From: Aphelenchoides besseyi
Lineage: Eukaryota; Nematoda; Chromadorea; Rhabditida; Aphelenchoididae
Assembly (NCBI GenBank): GCA_024699855.1
Contig: JAMPIQ010000001.1
Coordinates: 2,666,001 to 2,730,000, forward strand
Direction of reading: 5' to 3'
Length of the DNA: 64,000 nt
The notes under the pieces are model-generated. The model made no database searches. It was not told the DNA's origin and saw nothing but the letters and a program-made list of their open reading frames with translations. The position numbers and the translations under genes were made by a program. Positions 11,984-24,400 of the stretch are shown here, piece by piece (the stretch's first letter is position 1; each line of letters starts with the position of its first letter).

Positions 11984-14900
11984 ATGTTGTTGAGACGGCG
12001 GAATGTGGCCGTTCGAGACGACGATTCGCAACTGCTCGAAACCGAAACAGTTGTTACTGAGCTTAAACCAGCGGTAGATTTCAACATCATCTTTTTGTTA
12101 ATGGTCTATAGGATTTAGCGAGAATTACTTTTTCGACATTGGTTGTTCATAATTCTCGGAGTTGCGCTCATTTACGGTTTAGTTGTCTTACAAGATCGTC
12201 GAATGCCTCCAGTTGTTCCGGCAACTGAGAATCGAGTTTTTAGTGAAGAAAGAGCACGTTTGTTTTTGAACAAATTGACTGCATTGGGTCCTCGATCAAG
12301 TGGTTCAGTGGCGCTGGAAGTGAGTTGCAGCATGTGAGACTTCTAAATTTCGTTTGTTAGCTTGATGCATTCAAATTGGTGACTGATGAAATTGCGAGAA
12401 TTAACGGCGAATTCAACCGAACGGGTGTCAATCGACTCGAACTCGACGTGCAACGACCAACCGGTTGTTTCAATTTGAAATTCTTGACTCCATTCACACT
12501 CTGTTATCATCAAATTACCAATATTCTTGTGCGTGTTGGACCAAAAACACCAAGTCCACATGCAGTCTTATTGAATTGTCACTTGGATACGGTGAGTGAT
12601 TTCTGATTGAAAGTCAAATATCTCAAATTCTAGTTGCCGGATACGCCCGGTGCAACTGATGACGCGGTTTCTTGCTCCATAATGATGGACATATTGAATG
12701 TTTTGTCACAACGACAAGCTCCACTTGAAAACGACATCATCTTCCTGTTCAATGGCGGTACGTGTATGCAGGTCTTCAGATGTGACAATTAAGGATTTAG
12801 CCGAAGAAAACTTCCTACAAGGATCTCACGGTTTTATTACTCAACATCGTTGGCGGCATGACGTTCGAGCATTCATCAATTTGGAAGGAACAGGATCGGG
12901 AGGTCGTGAGATTTTGTTTCAAGTTCGTTTACTTTTCATTAAAACAGTTATAATACTTAATATTTCAGGCAGATAAGTTAGCATCCATAAAAACAATAGA
13001 GCGATTGTGCTCTTTTTTATTGAAATAAAGACTGTTAGTCGTTAGTAAACGGCTTCTTAACAACGGTCATATTGAAAACCTTTAGAAGAAATTCATCTAA
13101 ATTATAGTTGGTTTTAAGCCCTGGAGACTCATGGATCCTCGAAACATATCTCGATCACGCACCGCATCCACATTGCAGTGTAATCGCTCAAGAAGTTTTT
13201 CAACTCGGAATTGTTCCGTCGGATACTGATTTCCGAATTCTGCGCGATTTTGGACTTCTAAGCGGTAACTTTTCAATATAGCAATCTTGAATGCGTTCGT
13301 CAAGGTCTTGATATCGCGTATCATCGTAACGGATGGTCTTATCACACGGAATTTGACACAGCCGATGTTATTAGCGTTGGATCGATTCAACGAGGAGGTG
13401 AGAATGTTTTAGCGGTTGGTAAGAAAGAATTAATGATTAAAAATATAATTGTATCTGTAAGCACAAGCACTGGTTCGTTCTCCATCGCTTACCAAGCCAG
13501 CTCAACGAAATGATGGAAACAAATGGGTTTTCTACGATGTTGTTGGCTTGTTTACTGTTCGATACAAAGCTGTTTACGGTAAACTGTTTTGAGCATTCTA
13601 ACGTATAGATGTTTTAGGAGCAATAGCTAACTACTTGACAATTTTTCTGGTTGGAATGATTGTCTACGCACATTTGATGAAAAACGCGTACACGTTGTAT
13701 GATTTGTTCGTCGCTTTCTACCACCATTTTCTTGCATTTGTGGCCATGGCTATCACCGGGATTATTGTTGCAATTGCTGTTCACTTACTTGGTTTAACGA
13801 TGTGTTGGTATTCGTTGCCAGAACTCGTTTTCCCGCTCTACATCGTACCGATGTTGATTGCTGGTTCGTACGTTCACTCACATTTTGCGTTGAAACAACG
13901 CGGAAAAAAAGTTATTGCAAACCCTTATTACAAGGTAAGATCAATAGAGGACACAAAATTGTATTTGAAGTTTAGTCGATGTTGGTAGAAATGGTTCATT
14001 ACGATGCGGTACTTGTTTATTGGTCTCTGATTTTGTTCTTGCTGACTGCTAACGGCTATGCCAGTGCATTTTATATTCTCTTTCACGTTTTGTTTCCTGC
14101 ACTTCGTGATCCGATTTTGCATCTGTATCATATGCTTCGTAAACGTTTCGAATTGGGTAATTTTGAGTTTACAACTGTACACTATGGTTTATTTTAGATC
14201 ATATTATTACGCCTTGGGATGTTTTCGTTGTTCAATGGCTTTGTTTGTTGCCCGTTATTATGTACATTTGCTACGCGGTTAATTTGTCTTTCGACTTCTT
14301 TACACCAGTTATGGGACGTTTTGGTAACATGATCAGCCCGGAACTCTTCATGATGCCGATTTCGTTGATCACCGCCTCAACTTTTGTTTTGTTTACGGTA
14401 ACTTCAGAAGATTTCATTTGGACGTGTATATTGAACTTTTAGAGTAACTTGATTTACTTGAGTCGTCCGATGAATTACTTTTTCAAAGTTGCTATCGCGT
14501 TCTTCGCACTTTGTTTCCTGCTGATTGCGACAACTCGAATCGGTAATCCGTACAAATGGTCAGACGACGGTCTTCCACGACTACGACGTATAATTGCGCT
14601 GGTAATTTCAAGTCGACATGTTGATCATATCGTTTATTTTTCAGCATTCAAAACGTACAATTTACGATTTTCATGGAAACATCAATTCTTCCTCTACGGG
14701 TCTTTTCATTCAGTCGTTCGATTTTCGTGGGGTTGAAGATCTTCCCGAACACACGTTTTTACAAGGTAGCATACAAAGTTTTATAATAAAACAAGTTGCA
14801 CTTCAGCAAGTGATAAACCCGATTGTTCAAAAACTGCCGATGCCTATTGCCAAGTTCGTCTTCATGAACACACTTTTTCTAGTGCTCTTTATTTAGTTGC

Positions 14901-15677
14901 CATATTACACTGCCATTTACGACTTGTTGCCGCCCGAACATTCACGCTGGGTTCCGTTACCATCAGCCCCAACTTTTCCACATCCTCTCTCTGTTCAACT
15001 CTTGGATCGTCAGTCGACCGATAACGATCGAACATTAAACATAAGTTTGGTGATTCGTGGTGGAGTTGACAAACTGAGGTAAGAACTTTTGATGAATAAT
15101 GTTACAATGCTTTTTAGTCTTCACATCACACCTGTCAACGGCTATCGGATGACTCAATTCTCATTCACTACCTTGGATCGAACAACATTGGGTGAACGAA
15201 GTACTTACTTCGTCTTCATGACATACGGTCATAAACCTCCAGAAGAGCGGCGATTTTGGGTTGTCTTAGAGCGGGTACGAAAACTATCGTTTCTTTGTAT
15301 TTAACTTGTTTAGGAAACTGCACAACCAACGGGAATCGACGAGGGAATTCCAACTCTTGAACTGGTAGTTGCAACTCATCAAGCACATGGTTGGACTTAA
15401 AAGCTGAAAAGATTATCAAAACTGTTTAGGTCGATACCAAAATTCGCCCACTTTGCATCAACTGCGTTCATTAATTAACACTCGACGGAAAACTCCACAT
15501 GTTGCTGTTGGGTATGTTAGCAAATAAGCCGAAATTAATATGTTTAAATATTTTAGATATTGGAAATGGGGTGAGTTCAATTGTTTCAAATGGCTAAGTT
15601 TTTTGAGTTTAATTTTTTCATTTTTAGGAATCACGATGATTGGAGGTACTAGTGAATTGGTTTCCCACTTGTTTTAA
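11984..15677 (+). CDS. ERMP1: ERMP1-like M28 metallopeptidase of the ER membrane
   Basis: Homologue of endoplasmic reticulum metallopeptidase 1 (Felix-ina), an M28 zinc peptidase with a multipass C-terminal half. At least 18 exons, from 11984-12073 and 12119-12319 to 15640-15677. A cytosolic N-terminus is followed by a signal-anchor ([18 protein letters not shown]). Metal-site motifs are visible: [19 protein letters not shown] (His, Asp), [15 protein letters not shown] (Glu-Glu), [12 protein letters not shown], and [10 protein letters not shown] (His). Then come several membrane segments and a lumenal C-terminal domain with [17 protein letters not shown] and a YWKWGITMIGG end. The exon joining at 12922-13119 is problematic: an 8-nt microexon (12969-12976) keeps the frame. 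The N-terminal acceptor at 12117-12118 was chosen because the upstream AG gives a stop. About 800 aa, as expected. Confidence 0.9.
12969..12976 (+). other. 8-nt microexon candidate in ERMP1-like gene
   Basis: GCAGATAA sits between TATTTCAG and GTTAGC. Joining 12922, 12969-12976 and 13119 in phase gives FQADNPGDSW, which lines up with the FQTGPENPW-type segment of ERMP1 proteins. Without it, 12922 joined to 13119 shifts frame. A rival model uses the acceptor TATAG at 13106-13107 and gives [11 protein letters not shown] with no microexon. Confidence 0.45.
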
Positions 15678-16857
15678 GTTGCTATCACTTAATCTCTGTT
15701 ATTTTCACTTCAGTTCGAAAACTTCTACACAATAAAACACAGGTGTCTCTCAATTCATCTCCAACTTTCTCAATAGGAACTACTTGTATTTTCGGAAAGC
15801 AGCGTTTAGGTTTCCCATCGCTTAATAGATTCATTGTGCTCATTAAGATTTTATTGTGGTCAAGAAATAAACCGCAAACTCCGATGATACACTTATTTAT
15901 TCGCTTTTAAACAACCAAGAGTTAGAATGTATTATCGCTTCCTTTAAACGGAATGAGGGGAATGTTGAAAAGCTGTAGTTAAATCGATCAAATGCAAAAG
16001 TCGTTAATTCGTCAACTCCTAGCGACAACTACAAAATCAACGGACTCATCATCCAATCCTGACGAAACTTGGAACTGATTGAGCCATTGGATTTTGACAG
16101 CGATGGAAGAGAAGAGGAATAGCATTAGGACGTTGGACGAATCAGTCCACCAACTCAATTGCGTTCCATTTCACCGCAATTCGACAAAACCAAAGTTGAA
16201 AAATCCGAAGACACTCGTTCGCTGCAATCAAATCGATCGTACGACCGCTCGTTCGACGACGACGAACGTGAAATGCTCGCGAATCTCTAACAGTTGGCAA
16301 GTTTGGATCCGGATCGATTCTCGATAGATACCGATGCTCAAACGGTCATTTCTTGATAAATCTTTTGGGCAGACAACGGCAACTGAATCCGTAAGAAGTC
16401 ACGAAGACAAATTGACGAACTAAAACCTTTCAGATCACAAACCGAAGCCATTCGCAAACTTCTAACCGAACCGAATCGACCGGGTGCCGCTTTTCAACGT
16501 GAATCCGCAGCAACAAAATCATACACATCGGTTTCGTCATAATCGTCGTCATCGGCATTAAGTGGCGAAGATGGAAAAACGTGATAGGAAACTTGAATTT
16601 GTGAGGTTTTTGTGGTCCCGATTTGGTTTTTTGTATCGGGTTTGGTAGAGTAGAAGTATTTATTCGTGGGATGGTAAGTTCAGAAGGTGAGACAACGTTT
16701 AAAACATTGCGTATGGTCATCTTTTAAGGATTCTAACATTATTTGAGCTAAACTTGGTTATTTTCATATGCAACTGTTGTATTCGAGTCTTATTGTGGCT
16801 AAAGCTGAAGGAACTTAACAGTAAATATTCGTTTAGAACTTGAAAGATAGCTATCTT
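15678..16857. other. Intergenic region with possible decayed coding sequence
   Basis: About 1.2 kb between the convergent ERMP1-like and TFG genes. On the plus strand, roughly 16180-16345 reads like former coding sequence (SYDRSFDDDEREMLANL, a stop, then QLASLDPDRFSIDTDAQ), with acidic, exon-like codon choice but no open frame long enough for a gene and no recognised family. The rest looks like 3' UTR and spacer. A pseudogene is possible but unproven. Confidence 0.3.
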
Positions 16858-17027
16858 TCGTTTACTTTCACACATTTGCATATAAATTACAAGGATCGTA
16901 GTTAGAAATATAGTTAACCGACATCATGGCGCTAAAACCATAACTGACAACCGATACACACAAACACATGCAGCAAAATAGCCACAGTTAGAAAATAGAG
17001 AAATTTGACTTAATGAACAGATGAAAA
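16858..17027. repeat. 3'-UTR duplication, copy A (TFG side)
   Basis: Copy A of an imperfect direct repeat whose other copy is at 18810-18990. It opens TCGTTTACTTTCACACATTT and continues through GCATATAAATTACAA and AGTTAGAAATATAGTTA; about 55 of the first 64 positions match copy B by eye, with weaker similarity to the end. It spans the 3' UTR and last codons of TFG, including its stop. Confidence 0.75.
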
Positions 17028-18104
17028 GCCAGCCGGTGCATATGAAGCGGTTGGCATCGGCGGCATCTGATTGGGTTGCGACTTTTGACCGTAGGATGTA
17101 GGCGGCGCTGAAAGAACGAGGATTAGAACACCCTCACTAATTGGACTTACCTGGGAACGATTGCGGCGGCATCGGTTGTCCGACTGATGGATTGAACGGT
17201 GCGTAAGAGGAGACTTGTGGTGGTGGTGGTGGAGCGGCGTAACCGGGGAAGTACGGACGAGGCGCGTTGGCAGCCGTGTTGTTCGAAGACACATTGTCGA
17301 GTTTGTACTGACCAGGCGGTTGATGCGGAAAGTTCGACTCGGGAGCTTTCGATTGCACTGAAGACGAATCATTCGCCGCAAAATGCGGTGGTTGTGGAGC
17401 AGACACCGGTGGAGCATTGGGTTGACTGATCGGCTGTCCGTTCGACTGGTCCCATTGAGAATAGTTGTTTGATGGCGGTGGTGCGAACGACGTTGGGCCG
17501 TTGAATGGAATACTGGGCGGCAACTTCGGCGCGAACGTCGAGTTCTGTTGGTCCTGTTGCAACGGCGGTTTCGGCAGGTAGGATGCCTGCTGATTGACTT
17601 GTTCTTGATACGACTGTGCTTTGGGCGCGTACGGCGCATTCACTTGTTCGTGGTGCGACGGCACGATGGTCGCAATCTCTTCGGTTTTGGCCGGCGATGG
17701 ATTTCGCGGTGGTTCCGCGTAGCTGTTCACGGACTCCGTTTTCACGTCGGTCGATCTCTCGACGTCGGTTATCGCTGTGGTGTCCGTTTGAGGTTTGTCG
17801 ACGGAGACGAGCACGTAGAGATTCTTCTGGTCGGTGATAGCGAGAAGCAGATCGTCGTCGTCGGCTAAAGTCACCAGGTCGTTGTCTGAAAACGGCGAGT
17901 TCAATGCGCTTCAATGGGCTTTTCGTTACCTTCGTCCTTGTACTTGAGAAGAATATTGGTCGTGGGTTTGATGTCGAACAAACTCTGGACCTTGAGCACC
18001 AGATCGTTGTAGGTGAGATCGTTGTGGTGATGAAGCTGACGTTTGCGCACATGTTCCTCGCCATTCACCACGTACTTTGCTTTCAGAATCGTACTATACG
18101 CCAT
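17010..18104 (-). CDS. TFG: TFG, PB1-domain ER exit-site protein
   Basis: Homologue of TFG (Trk-fused gene; TFG-1 in C. elegans), which organises COPII vesicles at ER exit sites. Exons on the minus strand: 17930-18104, about 17149-17885, and 17010-17108. Residues 1-95 form a PB1 domain: ILKAKYVVNGEEHVRKRQL, DLTYNDLVLKVQSLF, LKYKDED, then the acidic LVTLADDDDLLLAI. A coiled coil is less obvious than in vertebrate TFG. The rest is a low-complexity Pro/Gln/Tyr/Ser-rich tail (for example GYAAPPPPPQVSSYAPFNPS), ending SYAPAGFSSVH. The 44-nt intron 17886-17929 restores the KDED PB1 motif. ARL1 and TRAPP subunits in the window act in the same secretory route. Confidence 0.9.
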
Positions 18105-18261
18105 TTCGTTTGCAACTGCTGAAAGGAACACAAAGATTAGTTGAAAGTGGCAAACGCAAACACGTCCGAATCTCGATCTATCTGGCGTTGAATCGCCAGA
18201 ACAATTCACCACGTCTCACTAGTCGGCAACGTAATTTTGGGTTATTGGGAAGAAGGTGAGT

Positions 18262-18809
18262 TGGAAGGCGACAAGCGAAATGACATGGCTTAACGCAGCA
18301 CGCAGCTCATCCGATCGAGATGCACAAGGAACAGGATTGTGATCTCTTGTTGGAGCGTGTTTTTGGCCAATTTTCAACACAAAGCAAATTCAATTTGCAA
18401 CGAGCCCAACTTAACGATTGCTCTGTTCAGAATGCTACATCGAGCTTGTAAAGCTAAAATTCATCTTATTTCAAGCGTATGATGAATATTCAAGCGGACG
18501 TTCAAAACCTCAGCAACTTGTTCCAATCGGTTTCTAGCGACCTGAAGGTAACAACTCGTTCGTTTCGTCGTCACTTGCGACTTTACAACTGCAATTCCTC
18601 TGTCGAGTCCGTGTCCAAATGCGCACTCAAATTGGCCAACTAACTCAACTCGACCGGCGACTGTTTGCTTCAATTCGCTGATGCCGTCCAGGTAATCAGT
18701 GAAGTCATCGAGTTAAGGAAAAATTGCGTATACTGAACTTAACCATTCACTAGTCATCTTCCGGTATTACACCAGGAATATGGTACTGACGTTTTAATGT
18801 TTTTGTATG
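18262..18809 (+). pseudogene. Possible decayed two-exon coding remnant, family unknown
   Basis: From about 18480 the plus strand reads MMNIQADVQNLSNLFQSVSS, DLKVTTRSFRRHLRLYNCNS, SVESVSKCALKLAN, a stop (TAA), then LNSTGDCLLQFADAVQVISE and VIELRKNC before a second stop. Composition and heptad-like spacing suggest a helical (BAR-like or coiled-coil) protein. The in-frame stop and lack of a clean start or partner exons argue for a remnant. I do not recognise the family. It lies between TFG and ARL1, next to the duplicated 3' UTR, so it may have arrived with that duplication. Confidence 0.35.
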
Positions 18810-18990
18810 TCGTTTATTATCACACAATTTGCATATAAATTACAATGATCGCGCTTAGAAACTTAGTTACACAGCCAGCAAACCCCTCGACCATTACGTA
18901 CAACCTATACACACATACAATCCAGTGAAGTTAATCGAATTATCACAGTCGGCAAAGAGAAAGAGATTTGAGTTAGTGAACAGAAGAAAA
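18810..18990. repeat. 3'-UTR duplication, copy B (ARL1 side)
   Basis: Second copy of the repeat at 16858-17027, in the same orientation. Shared blocks include TTTGCATATAAATTACAA and GAACAGA-GAAAA. It covers the ARL1 3' UTR and runs to just before the ARL1 stop (18997-18999). The TTA at 18973-18975 corresponds to the TFG stop in copy A, so this looks like a transplanted TFG gene end. Confidence 0.75.
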
Positions 18991-18996
18991 TGAGTG

Positions 18997-19713
<717 letters not shown>

Positions 19714-19917
19714 TCAAACTCATCATCATCGAATTTTTACACGAGCCACATTTCATTCCCACGTTGCTCTTACCAGCACAATGTCTGCGTATCGATTTGC
19801 AAAACCGACACTAAAACTTACGATTCAGCCGCTGCAAGAATGACGATTATACGTGAATTCGATTTAGTCACGACAAACATATGAGAGAATTAAGATTTTG
19901 TTTATTGCAACCAGTAT

Positions 19918-20977
19918 TCACAAATCAAAACAACCGTGCAGATACTCGCAGTTTTCTGGCGAAATTCGGTGTCCCGGTTGACACTCATTTCTCATTGGAC
20001 AGTAGAAACAAGGCATCGAGACCAACGGACTGTGGAACGTGGGACGACTGACGGCTCGATAGCTGTTGTCGTAACGTTTTTCAACTTTCCCATCGAGCAT
20101 TGCGGTATTCAGAACGCTCTCGATGTCGGCAGTCGACAACGGAACTTTGCTTACTCCTCGTTCATGAATATACTTGGCGACAGCGTCTGCTTTGACATGA
20201 CTGAAGATAAAGACAGTTCAAGAATCGAAAACAAGATCACTTACGAGAATTCAATTTGTGCTTTCAAATCATTTGGCCATTTTTCCACAGCTTCGGCATG
20301 TCGTGCCTAAATTGTTCGATCATTCGACTCAAACATTTTAAACCGACTTGTAGCAGCGTGATGCAAACTTGAATGAGCGTTTGAACGAACTAAACTCAAA
20401 ACCTTTGAATAGAAGTCAATTCGCTGAACATACTTGAGAGTCTAATTGCTGATCTGAATAGAAAGTACCACCAGTGAGATTCTCGTCCGCTTCAACTCCA
20501 TACAATATGTAGCACTTTTTTGTTGTACCAACTGCTTTGATTGATTTCACTAATTTTCGTTGTTCGAATGACTTCAAAACCTTTCGAATTTGTGCGTCAG
20601 AAAGTCCGGATTGAGCTCGAATGTCACGAATCCAAATTCCTGCATTTTCCGACGCTTCAATCAACTCATAGACCTAAGGGAACGTCAAATATAAGCGTAA
20701 AAAACGAACGTACTAATTTTTCTTCTGGAGTTCCGTTGGGCAGCGAATTCTTTTTGTAGCGAAGACTGAATTCCGATGCACCGCCTTGCTGAAGCATTTC
20801 AACATTCCCGGTTTGTAACAGTCGATTGATGAGTTCACTTCTGGTCATAGCGCTGAGATCCGGAGTAAGAGAGTTGATGTCGCTGATACTAAGCCCTTCC
20901 TTCCGTGTTTTCATCTCCTGCATTATTCGATCATCCAATTCGTTGGACTTCCCTTCACCAGTCCGATTCGCTTCCAT
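19918..20977 (-). CDS. POLR3F: RNA polymerase III subunit RPC6
   Basis: RPC6/RPC39 (Rpc34 in yeast), a winged-helix subunit of RNA polymerase III needed for promoter opening and TFIIIB contact. The start MEANRTGEGKSNELDDRIMQ precedes a first winged helix; then ENAGIWIRDIRAQSGLSDAQ and KVLKSFEQRKLVKSIKAV form the second, followed by TGGTFYSDQQLD (the TGGAWYSDQ motif). Small exons carry FVQTLIQVCITLLQ and ARHAEAVEKWPN. The C-terminal exon has LSTADIESVLNTAMLDGKVE and the four-cysteine cluster CFYC-x5-C-x8-C, known in human RPC6 to hold an iron-sulfur cluster. A weak GTCGGT donor is needed after the TLLQ exon. MAF1, repressor of this polymerase, is at 28 kb. Confidence 0.93.
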
Positions 20978-21440
20978 CCCCAACGAATAGATTAAGAGTG
21001 ACACTAATTTCGATGAAAGGAATCGAACAAAAGTCTCTGATAGATAATTGGCTGTCAACTGCTTTTTCGCTCGACAATGTTTGTAAACTGAATGCCAAGC
21101 TTTTTGCCATTTGACAATTTGTTCTTTGTTTTACATCATCTATTCAGTCGTCGTTGTATTTTGATTACAGTTTATAAATAGACGATCACATTTCGATCTT
21201 TCAGGAAACCATTGGGTCTAACAGAAAAGAAGATGGGAACTTAAATCCACTTCAAAATTCGATTTTCGAAATAGAAATGTTTATTCAATCGGATATGTGT
21301 TAAGCAAACAATTGCAATAGATGCCCACTACCATGATTAAATCGACTCGAATTAAAAGAAGATCACTTAAGAGTGAGTGGGACACTTGAAAAAAAGTACG
21401 ACAAGACCGAGAAAAGATTTCAATTGGAAATCCGAGCTCT

Positions 21441-24400
21441 CTAACTCGGTGGTGCGTTTGACGAAGTCTGAGGTTGTTCGTCTGTCCGTCTACCTGAAGT
21501 CGAATTTGCTCCCACGGGCCGTTGGACATTCGTTGTCACTTCGCTGCTACCGGAAATGTCGTTCACCTGAGCGGTTTCATTTTCCGTCGTCTGCTCTTCA
21601 ACTTCTGCTGCGACTTGTAAATCCTGGGCTTCGGCATCTTGGTGTGCAAAGGCCTCTTCATTCTCGTCGACCTCTCTTGCTAACGCGTTGATACTTGAAC
21701 TTTGACCAGTTACCTAAAATGTTTAATTCACGACGTTCAGTTGGTGAGTTTAAGCTTTTTAAAATCGAATTCGATTTCCTTTGAATTGACTCGAAAAGCT
21801 TTGAACAAATTCTCTAGTATAAGACCATTATCTTCAATCTAGGTAATCGAACAAATGGAACACAGAAACGGGATTCGTTGGAATTGGAAGAAGGCGTCCA
21901 AATGTCCACGTATGTTCACAGTTAAAGTTCAAAATTAAACTGACTAATTCAGTGGTACATCCATTTTGTGTACGATACTTTTCGCAAGTGCAATTTTCGC
22001 TTTAGTGATGTGCTTTGAGCTAATCAAACCAACTTTTCTGTTATTACCTGAGGATTGATTGAACGAAAAAGGCCACCGAAAAATCCGACAACTTTTTGAC
22101 CCAATGAACCGGACGTTTGAGTTGAAGAATCGGGTTCTACTGTTGATGTCAACTGACGAATCTGTTCATCCAATTTACGTTCCGGCCAATACGAAGCGCG
22201 ACTATTAACCGGTGGATACGGGTCGTACAGATCGTGTACTTCGCCATCGTCAATTGGCAAACCGCTAAGCAATGCGTGTCGTTTTACATTCAATGGAATA
22301 CCAATAAATACTTTAGCCCGTCTTAAATGATTTGGTTGTTGATGTTTTGAAAGAGTAACGTACTTTTCTCGCCATTCTTTAGCTTCAGATTTGAGCTTTG
22401 TATCATAATCACGAACAAATTCAGTCGACGTTGATTCCAACCACGCCAATTGATTTGCTTGTTTCCAAAAGGAAAGAGTGTGATGAAGATAAATTTTGAC
22501 AAGCAACTTCATTCCCACAGTTTCTCTAAAATCAAACGCTAAAAACCGTATACTTAACTTTTGCCAACCTTTCAAATTGATTGTCATAAAAAATAGTCGC
22601 TTTCGAAAGACTCTTACCGCTGTCAACGGACAGATTCTCGAGGATTTGAGATAGAACAAATGGGAATCGAGTGTAAGCTTTTTTGATCTAAATGCTATGA
22701 GTGTTCATTTTCCATGAACTAAACAAACCAATTCATTCGATTTGACCAGATCATTTTCAGATCCCGACCTTTCAAATTGTCGGTAATACGCATAGGCCGT
22801 GCTATAAAGAAAGTTGGGTAGCATATCGAGATTTCGTTCATCCTACAAACATTCGATTGATTTAAAAGCAAACAAGTCGACTTACGTTGAACTCCTCGTA
22901 GAAGGCGGTCAGAAAAGAGCAGTTACCGGATTTGAGTGCAAGAACGTCGAAGAGCAACGAGATAGCCAGTGGATCATTGTTCAGATCTTTTGCAAACAAA
23001 ATCTTTGCGTACTGAAGCGCCGTATTGTAGCAACTTTTCGACATTAGAACTTGAACTCGCTGCCAAAGAAGATTGAAGATCACACGATTATCTCGCCATT
23101 GATAGTCGAGACGATGTTCCGGAAGCAACAAATTGAACTTGAACGATGCAGATTCCACAGCAAAAAGTGCTCGTTCTGAAATCAAAATTTGCATTTAAGC
23201 TAAAGAAAACTGAAAGTCGGATTTTGTTTCATTCTTTGCGTGCTTTTTGTCGCGTTCACTTGCTCTCTTTTCGTGCTCCATCGTCATGGCCGAACCGTAC
23301 AAGGCTAAGCAGAACTTTTCTACGGAAGTCCAAGAGGGAATCAACAATCAAATCAACTTTGAGTTCACCGCTTCCTATCTCTATCTCGCGATGGTATGTT
23401 TGTGCTAGTTGTTATTTCGAACGGAAAATACTTTCAGTCCAACTACTGTCGTCGTACGAGCGTGGCAATGCCGGGCGCTGGAGCTTTCTTTCTGAAGCAA
23501 TCGTACGAAGAGCGTGAACATGCGCAAAAACTCATTGACTACATGATCGATCGTGGTGGCAAAGTGGATCTCCAACCGTTGGAACGTCCAATGCGTCAAA
23601 AATGGAAGAACTTGTTGCAAATTTTTCATCACTCGTTGGATCTCGAAAGATCCAACAATTACGCGCTTCTCGAGCTTCACAAGGTTGCCTCAAAACAGGG
23701 AGATTCGGATGTAAGTTTTCAACGTGCAGTTCTAACGACCTTTTTTTCATTTTACCAACTTTCTCGAGGAAAATTACTTACGCAAACAAGTAAGTTTTTT
23801 GGTTAAGATCACGCAAACAAGTTCGTTTTAGGTCAAAGAGATTCACGATATGGCAGTCAAGTGCATAGAATTGGAGCGCATTGGAGACAACGGAACTGGA
23901 ATTTACATTTACGACAACGACTTGGGAAAAGCTGCGAAGGAATGAGAGGGTTTTGTTGAGAAATGAACGAATAAATTTACCGATTGAATCGTTGGCTTTG
24001 TTTGCTTCTTCTTGCATAATGTAAAACTGAGTGAGTAACAGAAGACTTTCCAAGTGGTACGGATTCTCAGTCAAAATTACTTCCTAAAAAATAACTTTAC
24101 AAGAACAACCAACAAACTCACAATGATCGATTCGTAGTCCATGTTACGACGTAGAGTTGCAAAAATGAATTGTTGATTGCGGTACATTTCAGAGTGTTTT
24201 ACTTGGAACCACGTATTGCCGTTGCTTTCTTTCACTTTCTCCAACTCAAACCCTGCAGCAAGTATTTGAGATCAACAGAAACGACAAACCGCAATTGCGA
24301 ATTGGTGGCCATCCCTGCTTCATTTTGATGCTCTTGCCGACTGTTCGAAGATTTCGTTCCTGTTTGATAACCGTTTTACGTCCGCCTTGCATCTCCATGT

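Noticed and set aside
23180..23285. Iron-responsive element in the ferritin 5' UTR
   Set aside because: Searched for the CAGTGN loop with a bulged C stem and did not find it.
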